Shown here: one piece after another, positions 1 to 7,424 of the stretch
How positions within the stretch are numbered: position 1 is the stretch's first letter
How the letters are laid out: each line of letters opens with the position of its first letter
DNA from: WHTX01 sp038255145
Lineage (GTDB): Bacteria > Actinomycetota > Acidimicrobiia > Acidimicrobiales > CAIXPF01
DNA: 33,516 bases
Assembly: GCA_038255145.1 (NCBI GenBank)
Contig: JBBSLP010000066.1
Coordinates: 1-33,516, forward strand
Direction: 5' to 3'
Position numbers and translations under genes: made by a program
Notes under the pieces: generated by a model
The model's input: the letters and a program-made list of their open reading frames with translations, nothing else
Databases searched by the model: none
Told to the model about the DNA's origin: nothing

Positions 1-115
1 CTGGACCTGCACGCCAGGCTGCGGCACCGGCACCCTCCCCACCGTCGGCCGCACCACCACCTACGACCTCCTCGTCCGCCAAGGCCAAGCCATCATCACC
101 GGCCCACCGAGTTAG
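1..115 (+). CDS. 3' end of an unidentified gene (partial)
   Basis: The frame starting at base 2 is open from the window edge to a TAG at 113-115 and encodes about 37 residues with a Cys pair (WTCTPGCGTG) and a Thr-rich stretch. Only the C-terminus is inside the window and I do not recognise it. The opposite strand carries nothing convincing here, and the next gene ends at 136 on the minus strand, so the two would be convergent. The reading frame is plausible but rests only on the open frame and a sensible stop position. Confidence 0.3.
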   Translation, partial: WTCTPGCGTGTLPTVGRTTTYDLLVRQGQAIITGPPS

Positions 116-135
116 CACGGCACAAGGCGGCCCGT

Positions 136-414
136 TCAGACTGGTTCGGTGACGGCGCCGTAACGCTGCTGTGCAGCCTGGGCGGACGTCCCCAGCAAAC
201 CACCGATCCGACTCCACGAGATCCCGGCTGCCCTGGCGGTGACGACTGCATCCACGATCTGCCGCTCGCTCCGAGCGCGGGCCAGAGCGGCCCGCTGCAG
301 CAGTAGTTCCTCGACCGAGCGCTCGTCATCCGGGGACGGCTCGTAGTTCTCGAACTTCGCCGCCAACTCGTCGGCGTGATCGAGTATCTCCTGTATCGAT
401 CTCGGCATGATCAT
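136..414 (-). CDS. HTH antitoxin-like protein of a toxin-first TA pair
   Basis: This small acidic protein of about 90 aa has a charged helical N-terminal half (residues ~5-60, with DERSVEELLLQRAALARARSE) and a C-terminal helix-turn-helix-like segment (AGISWSRIGGLLGTSAQAAQQRYG). That segment is typical of short actinobacterial DNA-binding proteins. It follows the BrnT-like gene with a TGATG junction: the toxin stop is at 416-414 and ATG is at 414-412. A second ATG at 408 sits behind GAGGTGAT and could be the true start. A GTG at 417 is also in frame but less likely. Position and size suggest the antitoxin and autorepressor of the pair, binding the palindrome at 641-654. It is not a BrnA sequence that I recognise, so the antitoxin role is inference. 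Confidence 0.65.
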   Translation of the reverse strand: MIMPRSIQEILDHADELAAKFENYEPSPDDERSVEELLLQRAALARARSERQIVDAVVTARAAGISWSRIGGLLGTSAQAAQQRYGAVTEPV

Positions 415-635
415 CACCTCAGGTACCTGGCACGTGCGGGCATGGCGTGGACGATGAACTCAATGCCTTCGCCGATGGCCGTTCCCACCTCGAGCATTCG
501 ACCAGAACGGTCGCTGCCAACGAGCATCAGGAGATCATCCACCTGGAAGACACGGATTGGGTTGCGGTAGGCGTGGAGCACGTCGTCGTCGGCCAGCCCG
601 TGCTTGCGAGCGCTGGCCAGGATCACAGGCTCCAC
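414..635 (-). CDS. BrnT/RelE-like toxin candidate
   Basis: This protein of 73 aa (75 if the ATG at 641 is used) has the minimal BrnT-like pattern: KHGLADDDVLHAYRNP, then short beta strands (DDLLMLVGSDRSGRMLEVG) and a C-terminal HAMPARARYL. BrnT proteins are ribosome-independent RNases with a RelE-like fold, and activity here is inferred from resemblance only. I prefer the GTG start at 635 because TAACTT (648-643 on the minus strand) lies exactly 7 nt before it, the spacing of leaderless genes elsewhere in the window. The ATG at 641 would leave only one base after the -10. The gene is first in a two-gene operon, the usual order for BrnTA and HigBA modules. Confidence 0.62.
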   Translation of the reverse strand: MEPVILASARKHGLADDDVLHAYRNPIRVFQVDDLLMLVGSDRSGRMLEVGTAIGEGIEFIVHAMPARARYLR

Positions 636-640
636 AGGCA

Positions 641-654
641 TCAAGTTAGCTTGA
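641..654 (-). promoter_or_regulatory. Palindromic operator over the -10 of the TA operon
   Basis: TCAAG-TTAG-CTTGA is a 5-bp inverted repeat with a 4-nt centre. On the minus strand it contains the -10-like TAACTT at 648-643, so a bound antitoxin would block the promoter. The neighbouring DUF4386 relic loses its open frame at the TAG at 647-649, within this site. Confidence 0.5.
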
Positions 655-1250
655 CGCCCACCCGTCAGCCGACCTGTACGCCGATGGCCTGCCAGAAGAC
701 CGCCTCAGCCATGACCCTGGTGCCCTGTACCCGGTCATCAAGCGCCACGGCCCCGGTCGTGCCCTGGGCTTCGTCGCTGCCCGCACCCTCGAAGCGTCGA
801 TGATCTTCGTCGGCGTGCTCAGCGTGCTGGCCGTGTTCACCCTGCGTCAGGACTTCGCCGGCGCCGCCGGACACCACCGCACTCACCACCACGGCCGACG
901 CCCTGGTGGCCCTCAAGAACTGGACGTTCCTGCTCGGCCCGGGGGTGATGCCGGCCGTCAACGCCCTGTGCCTGGCCACCCTCCTGTACAAGTCCCGGCT
1001 CGTCCCCCGCATCCTCCCGACCGTCGGCCTGATCGGCGCCCCCCTGTTGCTCCTCTCCTCTACCGCGACCCTGTTCGGCGCCTGGGACCAGGTGTCCTCG
1101 ATCTCGATGCTGATGGCCCTGCCCATCGCCACCTGGGAGTTCAGCATCGGCGTCTACATGATCGTCAAGGGGTTCCGGACCCCGGCGGCCCCCGAGACCG
1201 AAGCGCCCATCATGGCGCAGGCCGCCGCCCCCACCTTCGCCCACGCCTGA
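650..1250 (+). pseudogene. DUF4386 membrane protein, truncated and frameshifted
   Basis: Two adjacent frames together give the C-terminal two thirds of a DUF4386 integral membrane protein. The first frame (to about 875) reads LYPVIKRHGPGRALGFVAARTLEASMIFVGVLSVLAVFTLRQDFAGAAG. The second (through 1250) reads TTADALVALKNWTFLLGPGVMPAVNALCLATLLYK and ends with two hydrophobic segments and a short tail. The frame changes within the His/Thr-coding repeat near 875-890. The expected N-terminal membrane helices are absent: upstream of about 725 the frame is open only to a TAG at 647-649 and looks unrelated. DUF4386 proteins have about six membrane helices and no assigned activity. This is a decayed gene whose 5' end was lost where the TA operon now begins. 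Confidence 0.75.
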
Positions 1251-1264
1251 AGCATCGCCCCGGC

Positions 1265-1270
1265 TACGGT
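1265..1270 (+). promoter_or_regulatory. -10 element of a leaderless gene
   Basis: TACGGT lies 8 nt before the ATG at 1279, which fits a leaderless transcript. Confidence 0.5.
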
Positions 1271-1278
1271 CCGCGACC

Positions 1279-1980
1279 ATGCCCCTCTCGGACCTGCCGC
1301 CGCCCGAGCACTTCACCCTCGAGTCCGACGGTGCCGTGGCCACCCTCACCCTCAACCGGCCCGAGCGGCGCAACGGCCTGAACGCCGCCGTCCTCCGTGA
1401 GCTCGAGCTGCTGTTGCGCCGCATCGCGGAGGACGGTGACACCCGGGCCCTGGTCATCACCGGTGCCGGCACCGTGTTCTGCGCCGGGGCCGAGCCCACC
1501 TCGGTCACCGAGCGAGCCGGGAGGGGCGACCTCTCCGGCGGTCGGGGCGGCCCCCGCGTCATCGGCCGGATCTTCGACACCCTGGCCCACCTCGACGTCA
1601 TGACCGTGGCCGCGGTCAACGGCCACGCCGTCGGCGGCGGCTGGTCCCTGGCCCTGGCCGCGGACCACTGCCTCGCCGTCCCCACCGCCGAGTTCTGGGT
1701 ACCCGAGGTCGACCTCGGCGTGCCCTTCCGGGGGCTGCCCAGCTTCGCCCTCACCCAACGGCTCGGCCCGTGGTTGGCCAAGGAGGCCGTCATCCTGTGC
1801 CGCCACTTCGGGGCCGAGGAGCTCCACCGCCTCGGCGTCGTCAACCGGGTCGTTCCCCCCGACCAGCTGCTGGCCGAGGCCCGCAGCGTGGCCGAGCGCT
1901 TCGCCGCCCAACCGGCCAAGGCGGCCAACGTCACCAAACGCGACGTCAACGCCGCCGTCTACGGCCCCCGCCACCACTGA
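1279..1980 (+). CDS. Enoyl-CoA hydratase/isomerase (crotonase) family protein
   Basis: The 233-aa protein has the crotonase core: LTLNRPERRNGLN near residue 26, the first oxyanion-hole segment VFCAGAE, and the second, AVNGHAVGGGWSLALAAD. The acidic residue matching Glu144 of rat mitochondrial hydratase is present (WVPEVDLG), while the position matching Glu164 appears to be Ile in KEAVILC. It may therefore be an isomerase or another crotonase activity rather than a true hydratase. It is shorter than the usual ~260 aa because the C-terminal helices are reduced. A TACGGT element 8 nt upstream supports the chosen ATG. It is cytosolic and acts on an acyl-CoA of unknown structure. Confidence 0.88.
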   Translation: MPLSDLPPPEHFTLESDGAVATLTLNRPERRNGLNAAVLRELELLLRRIAEDGDTRALVITGAGTVFCAGAEPTSVTERAGRGDLSGGRGGPRVIGRIFDTLAHLDVMTVAAVNGHAVGGGWSLALAADHCLAVPTAEFWVPEVDLGVPFRGLPSFALTQRLGPWLAKEAVILCRHFGAEELHRLGVVNRVVPPDQLLAEARSVAERFAAQPAKAANVTKRDVNAAVYGPRHH

Positions 1981-2046
1981 ACCCCGACCACCAGCCCGCC
2001 GCAGTCCTACCGCCCGACGGGCCGGTCTCGGCCGGTGAGCGGCGGC

Positions 2047-2052
2047 TACCGT
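2047..2052 (+). promoter_or_regulatory. -10 element of a leaderless gene
   Basis: TACCGT lies 7 nt before the GTG start at 2060. Confidence 0.5.
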
Positions 2053-2059
2053 CACCCTG

Positions 2060-2497
2060 GTGAGCACCGGGGACCGACCCGCCCGGGTCGAGGACGTGCA
2101 CGAGGTCGCCGCAGCCATGCCTCACGTCACCGTCGAGGCGGGATCGAAGAGCAATCCCGTCTACCAGGTGGGGCGCAAGTCGTTCGTGTTCTTCCGCACC
2201 CCCCGGCCCGACGCCACCGATCCCGTCACCGGCGAGCGCTATGACGATGTCATCGTGTTCTGGGTCGACTCCGACGAGGACAAGCTCGCCCTCGTGCAGG
2301 ACCCCTCCTCGCCTTTCTTCACCACCCCCCACTTCAACGGCCATCCCTCGGTCCTCGTGCGGGCCAGCCGCCTCGGTGAGATCTCCCGCCAGGAGGTCGT
2401 CGAGCTCGTCCAGGACGCCTGGCTGGCCCAGGCCTCGGCCCGCCGGGCCGCCGCCTGGTTGGCCGCCAACGGAGGCGCGTCCGACGGGACCCGCTGA
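2060..2497 (+). CDS. MmcQ/YjbR family protein
   Basis: This 145-aa protein of the MmcQ/YjbR (DUF419) family has an alpha/beta fold related to CyaY. The family pattern is clear: an N-terminal helix ending in AAAMPHVTVEAG, a central strand-rich region with VGRKSFVFFRTP and DDVIVFWVD, a short FNGHPSVLVR motif and a C-terminal helix where WLAQASARRAAAWLAAN closes the protein. Members are usually annotated as DNA-binding, but their role is not established. The GTG start is fixed by the TACCGT element 7 nt upstream. It is followed 41 bp later by the VOC gene, which has its own promoter-like sequence. Confidence 0.82.
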   Translation: MSTGDRPARVEDVHEVAAAMPHVTVEAGSKSNPVYQVGRKSFVFFRTPRPDATDPVTGERYDDVIVFWVDSDEDKLALVQDPSSPFFTTPHFNGHPSVLVRASRLGEISRQEVVELVQDAWLAQASARRAAAWLAANGGASDGTR

Positions 2498-2498
2498 C

Positions 2499-2523
2499 TA
2501 CGCTCCCGAGTTGACGGATGTCA
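2499..2523 (+). promoter_or_regulatory. Promoter and palindrome upstream of the VOC gene
   Basis: TACGCT at 2499-2504 is a plausible -10. TGACGGATGTCA at 2512-2523 is a one-mismatch copy of the TGACG-NN-CGTCA palindrome seen at three other promoters here. A GGAGGA ribosome-binding site follows at 2528-2533, 5 nt before the ATG at 2539. Confidence 0.45.
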
Positions 2524-2538
2524 TACCGGAGGACGTAG

Positions 2539-2925
2539 ATGAGCGCTCGGGTCGTCCACTTCGAGGTCCCGTTCGACGATGCCGACCGTGCTGTCGGCTT
2601 CTACCGCGACGTGTTCGCCTGGGACATCACCTCCATGCCCGGCATGGGGTACAACCTCGTCTCCACGGGCCCCACCGTCGAGCAGGGCATGCCCAGCGAG
2701 CCTGGCTACATCGGTGGCGGCATGATGCAGCGCCAAGCGCCAGTGACCACGCCGGTCGTCGTCATGGACGTCGACGACATCGACGCCACCCTGGCCGCCA
2801 TCGAGGCCCACGGGGGCAGCACCATCGCCCCCAGGTCGCCCGTCGGCGACATGGGCTTCGCCGCCTACTTCAACGACAGCGAGGGCAACCTCCTCGGCCT
2901 GTGGCAGACCGCCTCACCGGGATGA
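2539..2925 (+). CDS. VOC family (glyoxalase/bleomycin resistance fold) protein
   Basis: The 128-aa protein has the two beta-alpha-beta-beta-beta repeats of the vicinal-oxygen-chelate fold. The first is VVHFEVPFDDADRAVGFYRDVFAW and the second starts at TTPVVVMDVDDIDATLAAIEAHGG. The C-terminus is FNDSEGNLLGLWQT, where a metal-binding Glu is usual in the family. This subgroup is often annotated as a glyoxalase-like protein with unknown substrate. A good ribosome-binding site precedes the ATG. Its TGA overlaps the ATG of the next gene by 4 bp (ATGA at 2922-2925), so the two are translationally coupled. Confidence 0.85.
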   Translation: MSARVVHFEVPFDDADRAVGFYRDVFAWDITSMPGMGYNLVSTGPTVEQGMPSEPGYIGGGMMQRQAPVTTPVVVMDVDDIDATLAAIEAHGGSTIAPRSPVGDMGFAAYFNDSEGNLLGLWQTASPG

Positions 2926-4175
2926 TCACCTCTGACGAGCTCGCCGCCCTGTGCGGCGACGACGGCGAGTTCCTCCTCGCCGCCCGCCACTGGACCGGCG
3001 GCCTCCGACTCGACGTCGGCGGCCACCTGCTGGCCCTCGACGTGCACGACGGCGTCGCCTCGGCCGGGGCCGGCGCACCGGGCCCCGGTGTCGTCGAGCT
3101 CAGCGGCCCGGCCGAGGTGTGGGAGCGGCTGCTGGCGGCCAACCCGGCGCGCTTCCACAACGACATCGCCCCGGCCCTGGGCCAGGGCCTGGTGCGCAGC
3201 GGCGACCGCCTGGCCTACGCCCAGTACTACCCGGCCATCGCCCGGGTGATCGAGCTGCTCCGCTCCCACCGGTCGGGGGCCACGGTGCAGCGTCCGGCGC
3301 CGACCCGGCCCGAGGCGGCGCCGCGGTTCGACAGCCCCGTGGGCCGCTACGTGCACCTCGACCTCGATGGCCACGACCACCGCGTCTACTTCGAAGCGGC
3401 GGGCACCGGCATCCCCGTGCTGCTGCAGCACACCGCCGGCGCCCACGGCTCGCAGTGGCGCCACCTGTTCGAGCTCCCCGACATCACCGACCACTTCCGC
3501 CTCATCGCCTACGACCTGCCCTTCCACGGCAAGTCGCTGCCTCCCACCACCCGGGACTGGTGGTCGCAGGGATACCGGTTGACCCGGGACTTCGCCATGT
3601 CGGTACCCCTGGCCCTGGCTGACGCCCTCGAGCTCGACCGGCCCGTGTTCATGGGTTGCTCGGTCGGCGGACTGCTGGCCCTCGACCTGGCCCGCTACCA
3701 CCCCGACGCCTTCCGGGCCGTGATCGCCCTGGAACCGGCGCTGCGCATCGACGGTGACCTGCGCAAGGTCGACAGCTTCTGGCACCCCCAGGTGGGGAGC
3801 GAGACCAAGGCCCGCATGATGCATGGGCTCACCGCCCCCAGCTCACCCGAGGCGCTACGACGAGAGACGGCCTACATCTACAGCGCGGGCTGGCCGCCAT
3901 CCTTCATCGGTGACCTGCACTACTACGTCGAGGACCACGACCTCACCGACGAGGTCGCCGCCATCGACACCGACCGGATCGCCGTGCACCTGCTCACCGG
4001 CGAGTACGACCACAGCGCCACCATCGAGCACGGTGCAGCCGCCCATCGCGCCATCACGGGTTCGACGTTCGACGTCATGGCCGACATCGGCCACTTCCCC
4101 ATGTCCGAAGACCCCGAACGCTTCACCGCCGCCCTACTGCCCATCCTCGACCAGATCCGCCGGTTGACCGGCTGA
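2922..4175 (+). CDS. Alpha/beta hydrolase with an extra N-terminal domain
   Basis: The 417-aa protein starts at the ATG inside the stop of the VOC gene. Residues ~1-115 form a separate domain (GGLRLDVGGHLLALDV to DRLAYAQYYPAIARVIELLR) that resembles a small SCP2-like carrier domain, although I cannot assign it firmly. Residues ~140-417 are an alpha/beta hydrolase: an oxyanion strand VLLQHTAGAHGSQW, the nucleophile elbow GCSVGG with Ser247, an acid in LLTGEYDHS and the catalytic His in DIGHFPMSEDPERF. The substrate is unknown, but coupling to the VOC gene suggests a shared small-molecule step. It ends 3 bp before the stop of the convergent antitoxin-like gene, with no room for a terminator. 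Confidence 0.85.
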   Translation: MITSDELAALCGDDGEFLLAARHWTGGLRLDVGGHLLALDVHDGVASAGAGAPGPGVVELSGPAEVWERLLAANPARFHNDIAPALGQGLVRSGDRLAYAQYYPAIARVIELLRSHRSGATVQRPAPTRPEAAPRFDSPVGRYVHLDLDGHDHRVYFEAAGTGIPVLLQHTAGAHGSQWRHLFELPDITDHFRLIAYDLPFHGKSLPPTTRDWWSQGYRLTRDFAMSVPLALADALELDRPVFMGCSVGGLLALDLARYHPDAFRAVIALEPALRIDGDLRKVDSFWHPQVGSETKARMMHGLTAPSSPEALRRETAYIYSAGWPPSFIGDLHYYVEDHDLTDEVAAIDTDRIAVHLLTGEYDHSATIEHGAAAHRAITGSTFDVMADIGHFPMSEDPERFTAALLPILDQIRRLTG

Positions 4176-4178
4176 CGG

Positions 4179-4418
4179 TCAGGACGAGCCGCCGAGGATG
4201 CGGTCGGCCCACGCCCGCTCGGCGTTCGTCATCGGGCCCCCTGTCGCCCGCAGCGCGTCGGTCAGCAGCGCATCCCATTCGCACACGTCCTCGAGGGCGA
4301 CGGCCACGGCATGTTCCACGAACTCGGCCACACTTGCCGCACCACCGGCGCTGACGAGAGTGCGGACGTGGTCGCCTTGGGCAGCGTCGAGGGTGATCGT
4401 CAGTTTGCGAGACGCCAT
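4179..4418 (-). CDS. Orphan antitoxin-like protein (ribbon-helix-helix type)
   Basis: This 79-aa protein begins MASRKLTITLDAAQGDHVRTL, a strand followed by helices (AEFVEHAVAVALEDV), as in ParD/CopG-like antitoxins. Its C-terminal tail (TNAERAWADRILGG) matches the toxin-contact tail of such proteins. No toxin gene lies beside it: downstream is the convergent hydrolase 3 bp away, and upstream, 32 bp off, is the epimerase gene on the same strand. It is either an orphan remnant of a TA pair or a free-standing small regulator. The start ATG at 4418 has only a weak ribosome-binding site (GATGGGG). Confidence 0.65.
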   Translation of the reverse strand: MASRKLTITLDAAQGDHVRTLVSAGGAASVAEFVEHAVAVALEDVCEWDALLTDALRATGGPMTNAERAWADRILGGSS

Positions 4419-4450
4419 GCCCCATCTTGCTCTGCTGTTGGCCGCTGGGC

Positions 4451-5545
4451 TCAGTGGTCGATGACGAGGCGGACGCCGACCGAGGTGCGGGCGTAGCGGT
4501 CCTGGTAGGAGCCTCGGGCGGCTTCGGCCAGCGGGGTCAGCTCGGCCGACGCCTTCGTCCACGCGGCGATGAGGCGGTCCTCGGCGTCGTAGTCGAAGGG
4601 GTCCTGCAGACCGCGCTCGGTGACGGAGCCCGCAGGCACGGGGTTGGCCACGAGCCAACGGGCGGTGGATGCCACGGCTTCGACGGCGGGCACGACGTCG
4701 CGGTAGCCGAGCTGGTGGCGCAGCTTCTCGCTGCTCATCAACCGGTGGTGGCCGGTGGCGGCGTCGAGGAAGGGGTAGCACGGGGTGGCCAGCGCCCAGG
4801 GCATGCTCACCACCTCGAGGGGGTGGTCGAGGGCATCGGCCATGACCTCGACCATCTGGCGAAAGGTCAGCGTGTGCTCGTCGCTCACGTTGTAGATCTG
4901 CCCGGCGGCGAGATCTCGCCGGTCCAGCGCCAGCAGCAGGGCCTGGGCGGCGTTGACCGAATAGGCCGCCCCCATGAGGGTGAGCCCGTCGTCGGCCAGG
5001 ATGATCTGCCGACGCCCGTCGAGGATCCGCCGCACGATCAGCCACTCCCGGGGCAGGACCTGGCCGGGGCCGTAGATGCGGGGGTAGCGGAAGTGGGTGG
5101 CCGTGGGGTGGTGGCGGAAGATGAGCTCCTCGGTCGCCACCATGCGCACGACCTTGTCGATGTCGCCGGGCTGGGCCAGCAGCGCGTCCTCCCGGGTGGG
5201 GATCTGCATCCCCGCGGGCTGCCACACCTCGGGACCGGTGAACCCGTGGTAGGCGGGCACCCCGCCCACGGTCAGGAACGTGGCGCAGCGGCCGACGAAG
5301 TAGGGCACCAGATCGCGCAGGCGGCCGTACATGGCGAACACGACGTCGAACGTGCGCGACCCCAACGCTCCAGCTACGGCGTCGATGTCGAAGGCATCGG
5401 TGTGGATGTGTTCGACCTGGTCGGACATGGAGGCCACCTCGTGGCGGCCCGAGTGGAGGATGGCCACCTGGTAGCCCCGCTCCAGCAACCCCTCGACCAC
5501 CGGCGGCCCCGTCGGCCCCGTTCCCCCCATGACCAGCGCGCGCAT
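4451..5545 (-). CDS. NAD-dependent epimerase/dehydratase family protein
   Basis: This 364-aa extended short-chain dehydrogenase-like protein has a nucleotide-binding motif at the very N-terminus (MRALVMGGTGPTGPPVVEGLL). Later landmarks are FDVVFAMYGR, HFRYPRIYGPGQ and a C-terminal region typical of sugar-nucleotide epimerase relatives (GQIYNVSDEHTLTFRQMV). The usual catalytic Tyr-x-x-x-Lys is not evident where expected, since the helix reads DKVVRMVATEELIF. It may therefore be a reductase or binding protein rather than a classical epimerase. TAGAGT 6 nt before the ATG indicates a leaderless transcript, and a TGACG-type palindrome sits just upstream. Confidence 0.82.
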   Translation of the reverse strand: MRALVMGGTGPTGPPVVEGLLERGYQVAILHSGRHEVASMSDQVEHIHTDAFDIDAVAGALGSRTFDVVFAMYGRLRDLVPYFVGRCATFLTVGGVPAYHGFTGPEVWQPAGMQIPTREDALLAQPGDIDKVVRMVATEELIFRHHPTATHFRYPRIYGPGQVLPREWLIVRRILDGRRQIILADDGLTLMGAAYSVNAAQALLLALDRRDLAAGQIYNVSDEHTLTFRQMVEVMADALDHPLEVVSMPWALATPCYPFLDAATGHHRLMSSEKLRHQLGYRDVVPAVEAVASTARWLVANPVPAGSVTERGLQDPFDYDAEDRLIAAWTKASAELTPLAEAARGSYQDRYARTSVGVRLVIDH

Positions 5546-5551
5546 CGCCGG

Positions 5552-5575
5552 ACTCTAACCAAGCGACGCCCGTCA
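5552..5575 (-). promoter_or_regulatory. Leaderless promoter with TGACG-type palindrome
   Basis: On the minus strand TGACGGGCGTCG (5575-5564) is followed after 6 nt by the -10 TAGAGT (5557-5552), then 6 nt and the ATG at 5545. The palindrome has one mismatched outer pair. Confidence 0.5.
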
Positions 5576-5589
5576 CCTCGCTGCGTTCA

Positions 5590-6417
5590 TCAGGCGGCCA
5601 GGGCCACCTCGGTCGAGGCCGCCCCCGCCTGGCTGGCGTGCAGGTGGTCGGCCACCGTCGTCGCCACCCGGGGTGACCACAGGATGGACAGGTGCCCCTC
5701 GCCGGGGACCATGAGGTTGGTGGCCTCGAGGGCGGCGGGGCGGATGCGGGCCCGCTCGGCGGGGACCACGGCGTCGAAGCGGGCGCCGATGGCCAGCCAC
5801 CGGGCCTGGCCCGGCCGGGCCGCGGCCTCGAGCTCGTGCAGCAGGGTCGACCCGGGGCGGAGCTGGGCGGCGACGGCACCCGAACCGAACACGGCGCCCG
5901 GGGAACCGCCGTGGGGTGAGGCGATGGTGACCGCGGCGCCGACCACGGCATCGAGGCCGAGGGCGGTGACGGCGTAGCGGATGACCACGCCGCCGAGGCT
6001 GTGGCCGACGAGGTGGACCCGGGCCGCACCCGTCTCGGCCCGCAGCGCCTCGACCTGGTCACACAGGCGTCGGGCCACGGTGGGGATGTCGGTGCCCCGG
6101 GCCTCGTACTCGAAGGTGCGGACGCAACCGGAGCCCGCAGCCCGCAAACCCCGCTGCAGCGCGAACCACTGCGTCTTGGCGCCGCCGTAGCCGTGGACCA
6201 GCAGCACCGGGTGGGGCCCACCCGCAGCCGAGCCTGCGGTGACCGGTTCGTCGGCCAGATCGGGCAGGCCCTGCACCAGGGCGTTGAGGGCACAGGCGGC
6301 CAGCTCGCGCCCCGGGCCGATCAGCATCGGCGGCAGCGTCCAGATCGGCAGTGCCTGCCGCGATCCCCGCTGTGATCCAAGCTGCGTTCCCTGCTCTGCT
6401 GCCGATGTCGTCGTCAT
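5590..6417 (-). CDS. Lipase-like alpha/beta hydrolase (PGAP1/class 2 lipase type)
   Basis: In this 275-aa hydrolase the oxyanion motif is HPVLLVHGYGGAKTQW, the nucleophile elbow is VHLVGHSLGGVVIRY with Ser140, the acid is probably Asp215 in GARFDAVVP and the catalytic His is His242 in PGEGHLSILWSP. The spacing and the ITIASPHGG-like segment (VTIASPHGGSPGAVFG) match triacylglycerol-lipase and PGAP1-type enzymes that cleave fatty-acyl esters. A hydrophobic stretch near residues 26-50 could be a membrane-associating or signal-anchor segment, but it is not a clear cleavable signal. AGGGGGG sits 5 nt before the ATG, so this gene has a conventional leader. Confidence 0.84.
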   Translation of the reverse strand: MTTTSAAEQGTQLGSQRGSRQALPIWTLPPMLIGPGRELAACALNALVQGLPDLADEPVTAGSAAGGPHPVLLVHGYGGAKTQWFALQRGLRAAGSGCVRTFEYEARGTDIPTVARRLCDQVEALRAETGAARVHLVGHSLGGVVIRYAVTALGLDAVVGAAVTIASPHGGSPGAVFGSGAVAAQLRPGSTLLHELEAAARPGQARWLAIGARFDAVVPAERARIRPAALEATNLMVPGEGHLSILWSPRVATTVADHLHASQAGAASTEVALAA

Positions 6418-6538
6418 GATCCCCCCTCGGGCTCACGGACAGCGTCCTACCGGGGACGTCGGAGGGGATGGGGGCATGTGCCCCACTTCGCAGGCGTCCA
6501 TGGGGGTTCATCCGGCCCGCGGCCCGGAGGCGTTGACG

Positions 6539-6544
6539 TAGGGT
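6539..6544 (+). promoter_or_regulatory. -10 element of a leaderless gene
   Basis: TAGGGT lies 7 nt before the GTG start at 6552. Confidence 0.55.
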
Positions 6545-6551
6545 CCGCCCC

Positions 6552-7421
6552 GTGCGCATCGGACTCTTCCTGGGGGCGTTCGCGCCACCCGTCACACCGA
6601 CGTTCCTGGCCGCCGCGGCCCGAGCCGCCGAGGAACGAGGCTTCCACTCCCTGTGGCTGGGCGAGCACGTCGTCCTCTTCGACGAGCACGCAAAGCGCTA
6701 CCCCTACGCCGACGGCGGCGAGTTCCCCGTCAAGGGCGAGGGGGGCATGGTCGAGCCCTTCACCACCCTGGCCTTCCTGGCCGGCATCACCGAACGCATC
6801 CGCCTGGGCACGGGCGTGTGCCTCATCCCCCAGCGCAACCCCCTCTACACGGCCAAGGAGGTGGCCAACGTCGACTGGCTCTCCGACGGCCGCTTCGACT
6901 TCGGCATCGGCGTGGGCTGGCAGCGCGAGGAGTTCGAGGCCCTGCAGGTGCCCTGGGAGCACCGGGGGCGGCGGGCCGACGAGTACATCGAGCTCATGCG
7001 CCGCCTGTGGGGGGACGCCGAGTCCAGCTTCGAGGGCGAGTTCTGGTCGCTGAAGCCGTCACGCGCCTTCCCCAAGCCCATCCAGCAACCCCACCCCCCC
7101 ATCCACGTCGGCGGTGAGAGCGATGTCGCCCTGCGCCGCGTCGTCCGCCTCGGGGCCGACTGGCTGCCCTTCGCCGTGACCCCCGAATCCCTGGCCAGCC
7201 AGCGCCACAAGCTCGGTGAGCTGCTGGAGGGGACGGGCCGCACGCTCGACCAGGTGTACATCACCGCCAGTCCCGAGCGGGGCTCGGCCCGTCCCGAGCT
7301 GGCCCCCGCCTTCGCCGAGGCCGGCGCCGACCAACTGCTCGTGCACCTGCGCCGCAGCGTCACCACCGAGACCGTGCCCGCCGTCCTCGACGAGCTGGCC
7401 ACGGCCTACGGTCTGGCCTGA
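6552..7421 (+). CDS. LLM class F420-dependent oxidoreductase
   Basis: This 289-aa bacterial-luciferase-like TIM-barrel protein has N-terminal IGLFLGAFAPP, AEERGFHSLWLGEHVV, the cofactor-region strand ITERIRLGTGVCLIPQRNPLYTAKEVANVDWLSDGRF and the signature FGIGVGWQREEFEAL. These match the TIGR03619-type F420 family common in Actinobacteria. It transfers hydride between F420 and an unknown substrate. The GTG start fits the TAGGGT 7 nt upstream. The CoA-transferase gene follows after 3 bp, so both are probably one transcript with a shared substrate. Confidence 0.88.
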   Translation: MRIGLFLGAFAPPVTPTFLAAAARAAEERGFHSLWLGEHVVLFDEHAKRYPYADGGEFPVKGEGGMVEPFTTLAFLAGITERIRLGTGVCLIPQRNPLYTAKEVANVDWLSDGRFDFGIGVGWQREEFEALQVPWEHRGRRADEYIELMRRLWGDAESSFEGEFWSLKPSRAFPKPIQQPHPPIHVGGESDVALRRVVRLGADWLPFAVTPESLASQRHKLGELLEGTGRTLDQVYITASPERGSARPELAPAFAEAGADQLLVHLRRSVTTETVPAVLDELATAYGLA

Positions 7422-7424
7422 GCC

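Noticed and set aside
2241..2921. N-terminal extension of the alpha/beta hydrolase frame
   Set aside because: It overlaps the MmcQ and VOC genes in another frame with an Arg/Ser/Pro-rich composition. ATG 2922 in the ATGA overlap is the start.
4419..6293. Long minus-strand open frame continuing upstream of the orphan antitoxin-like gene
   Set aside because: It runs antisense-frame through the epimerase and lipase genes and has the composition of a GC-rich shadow.
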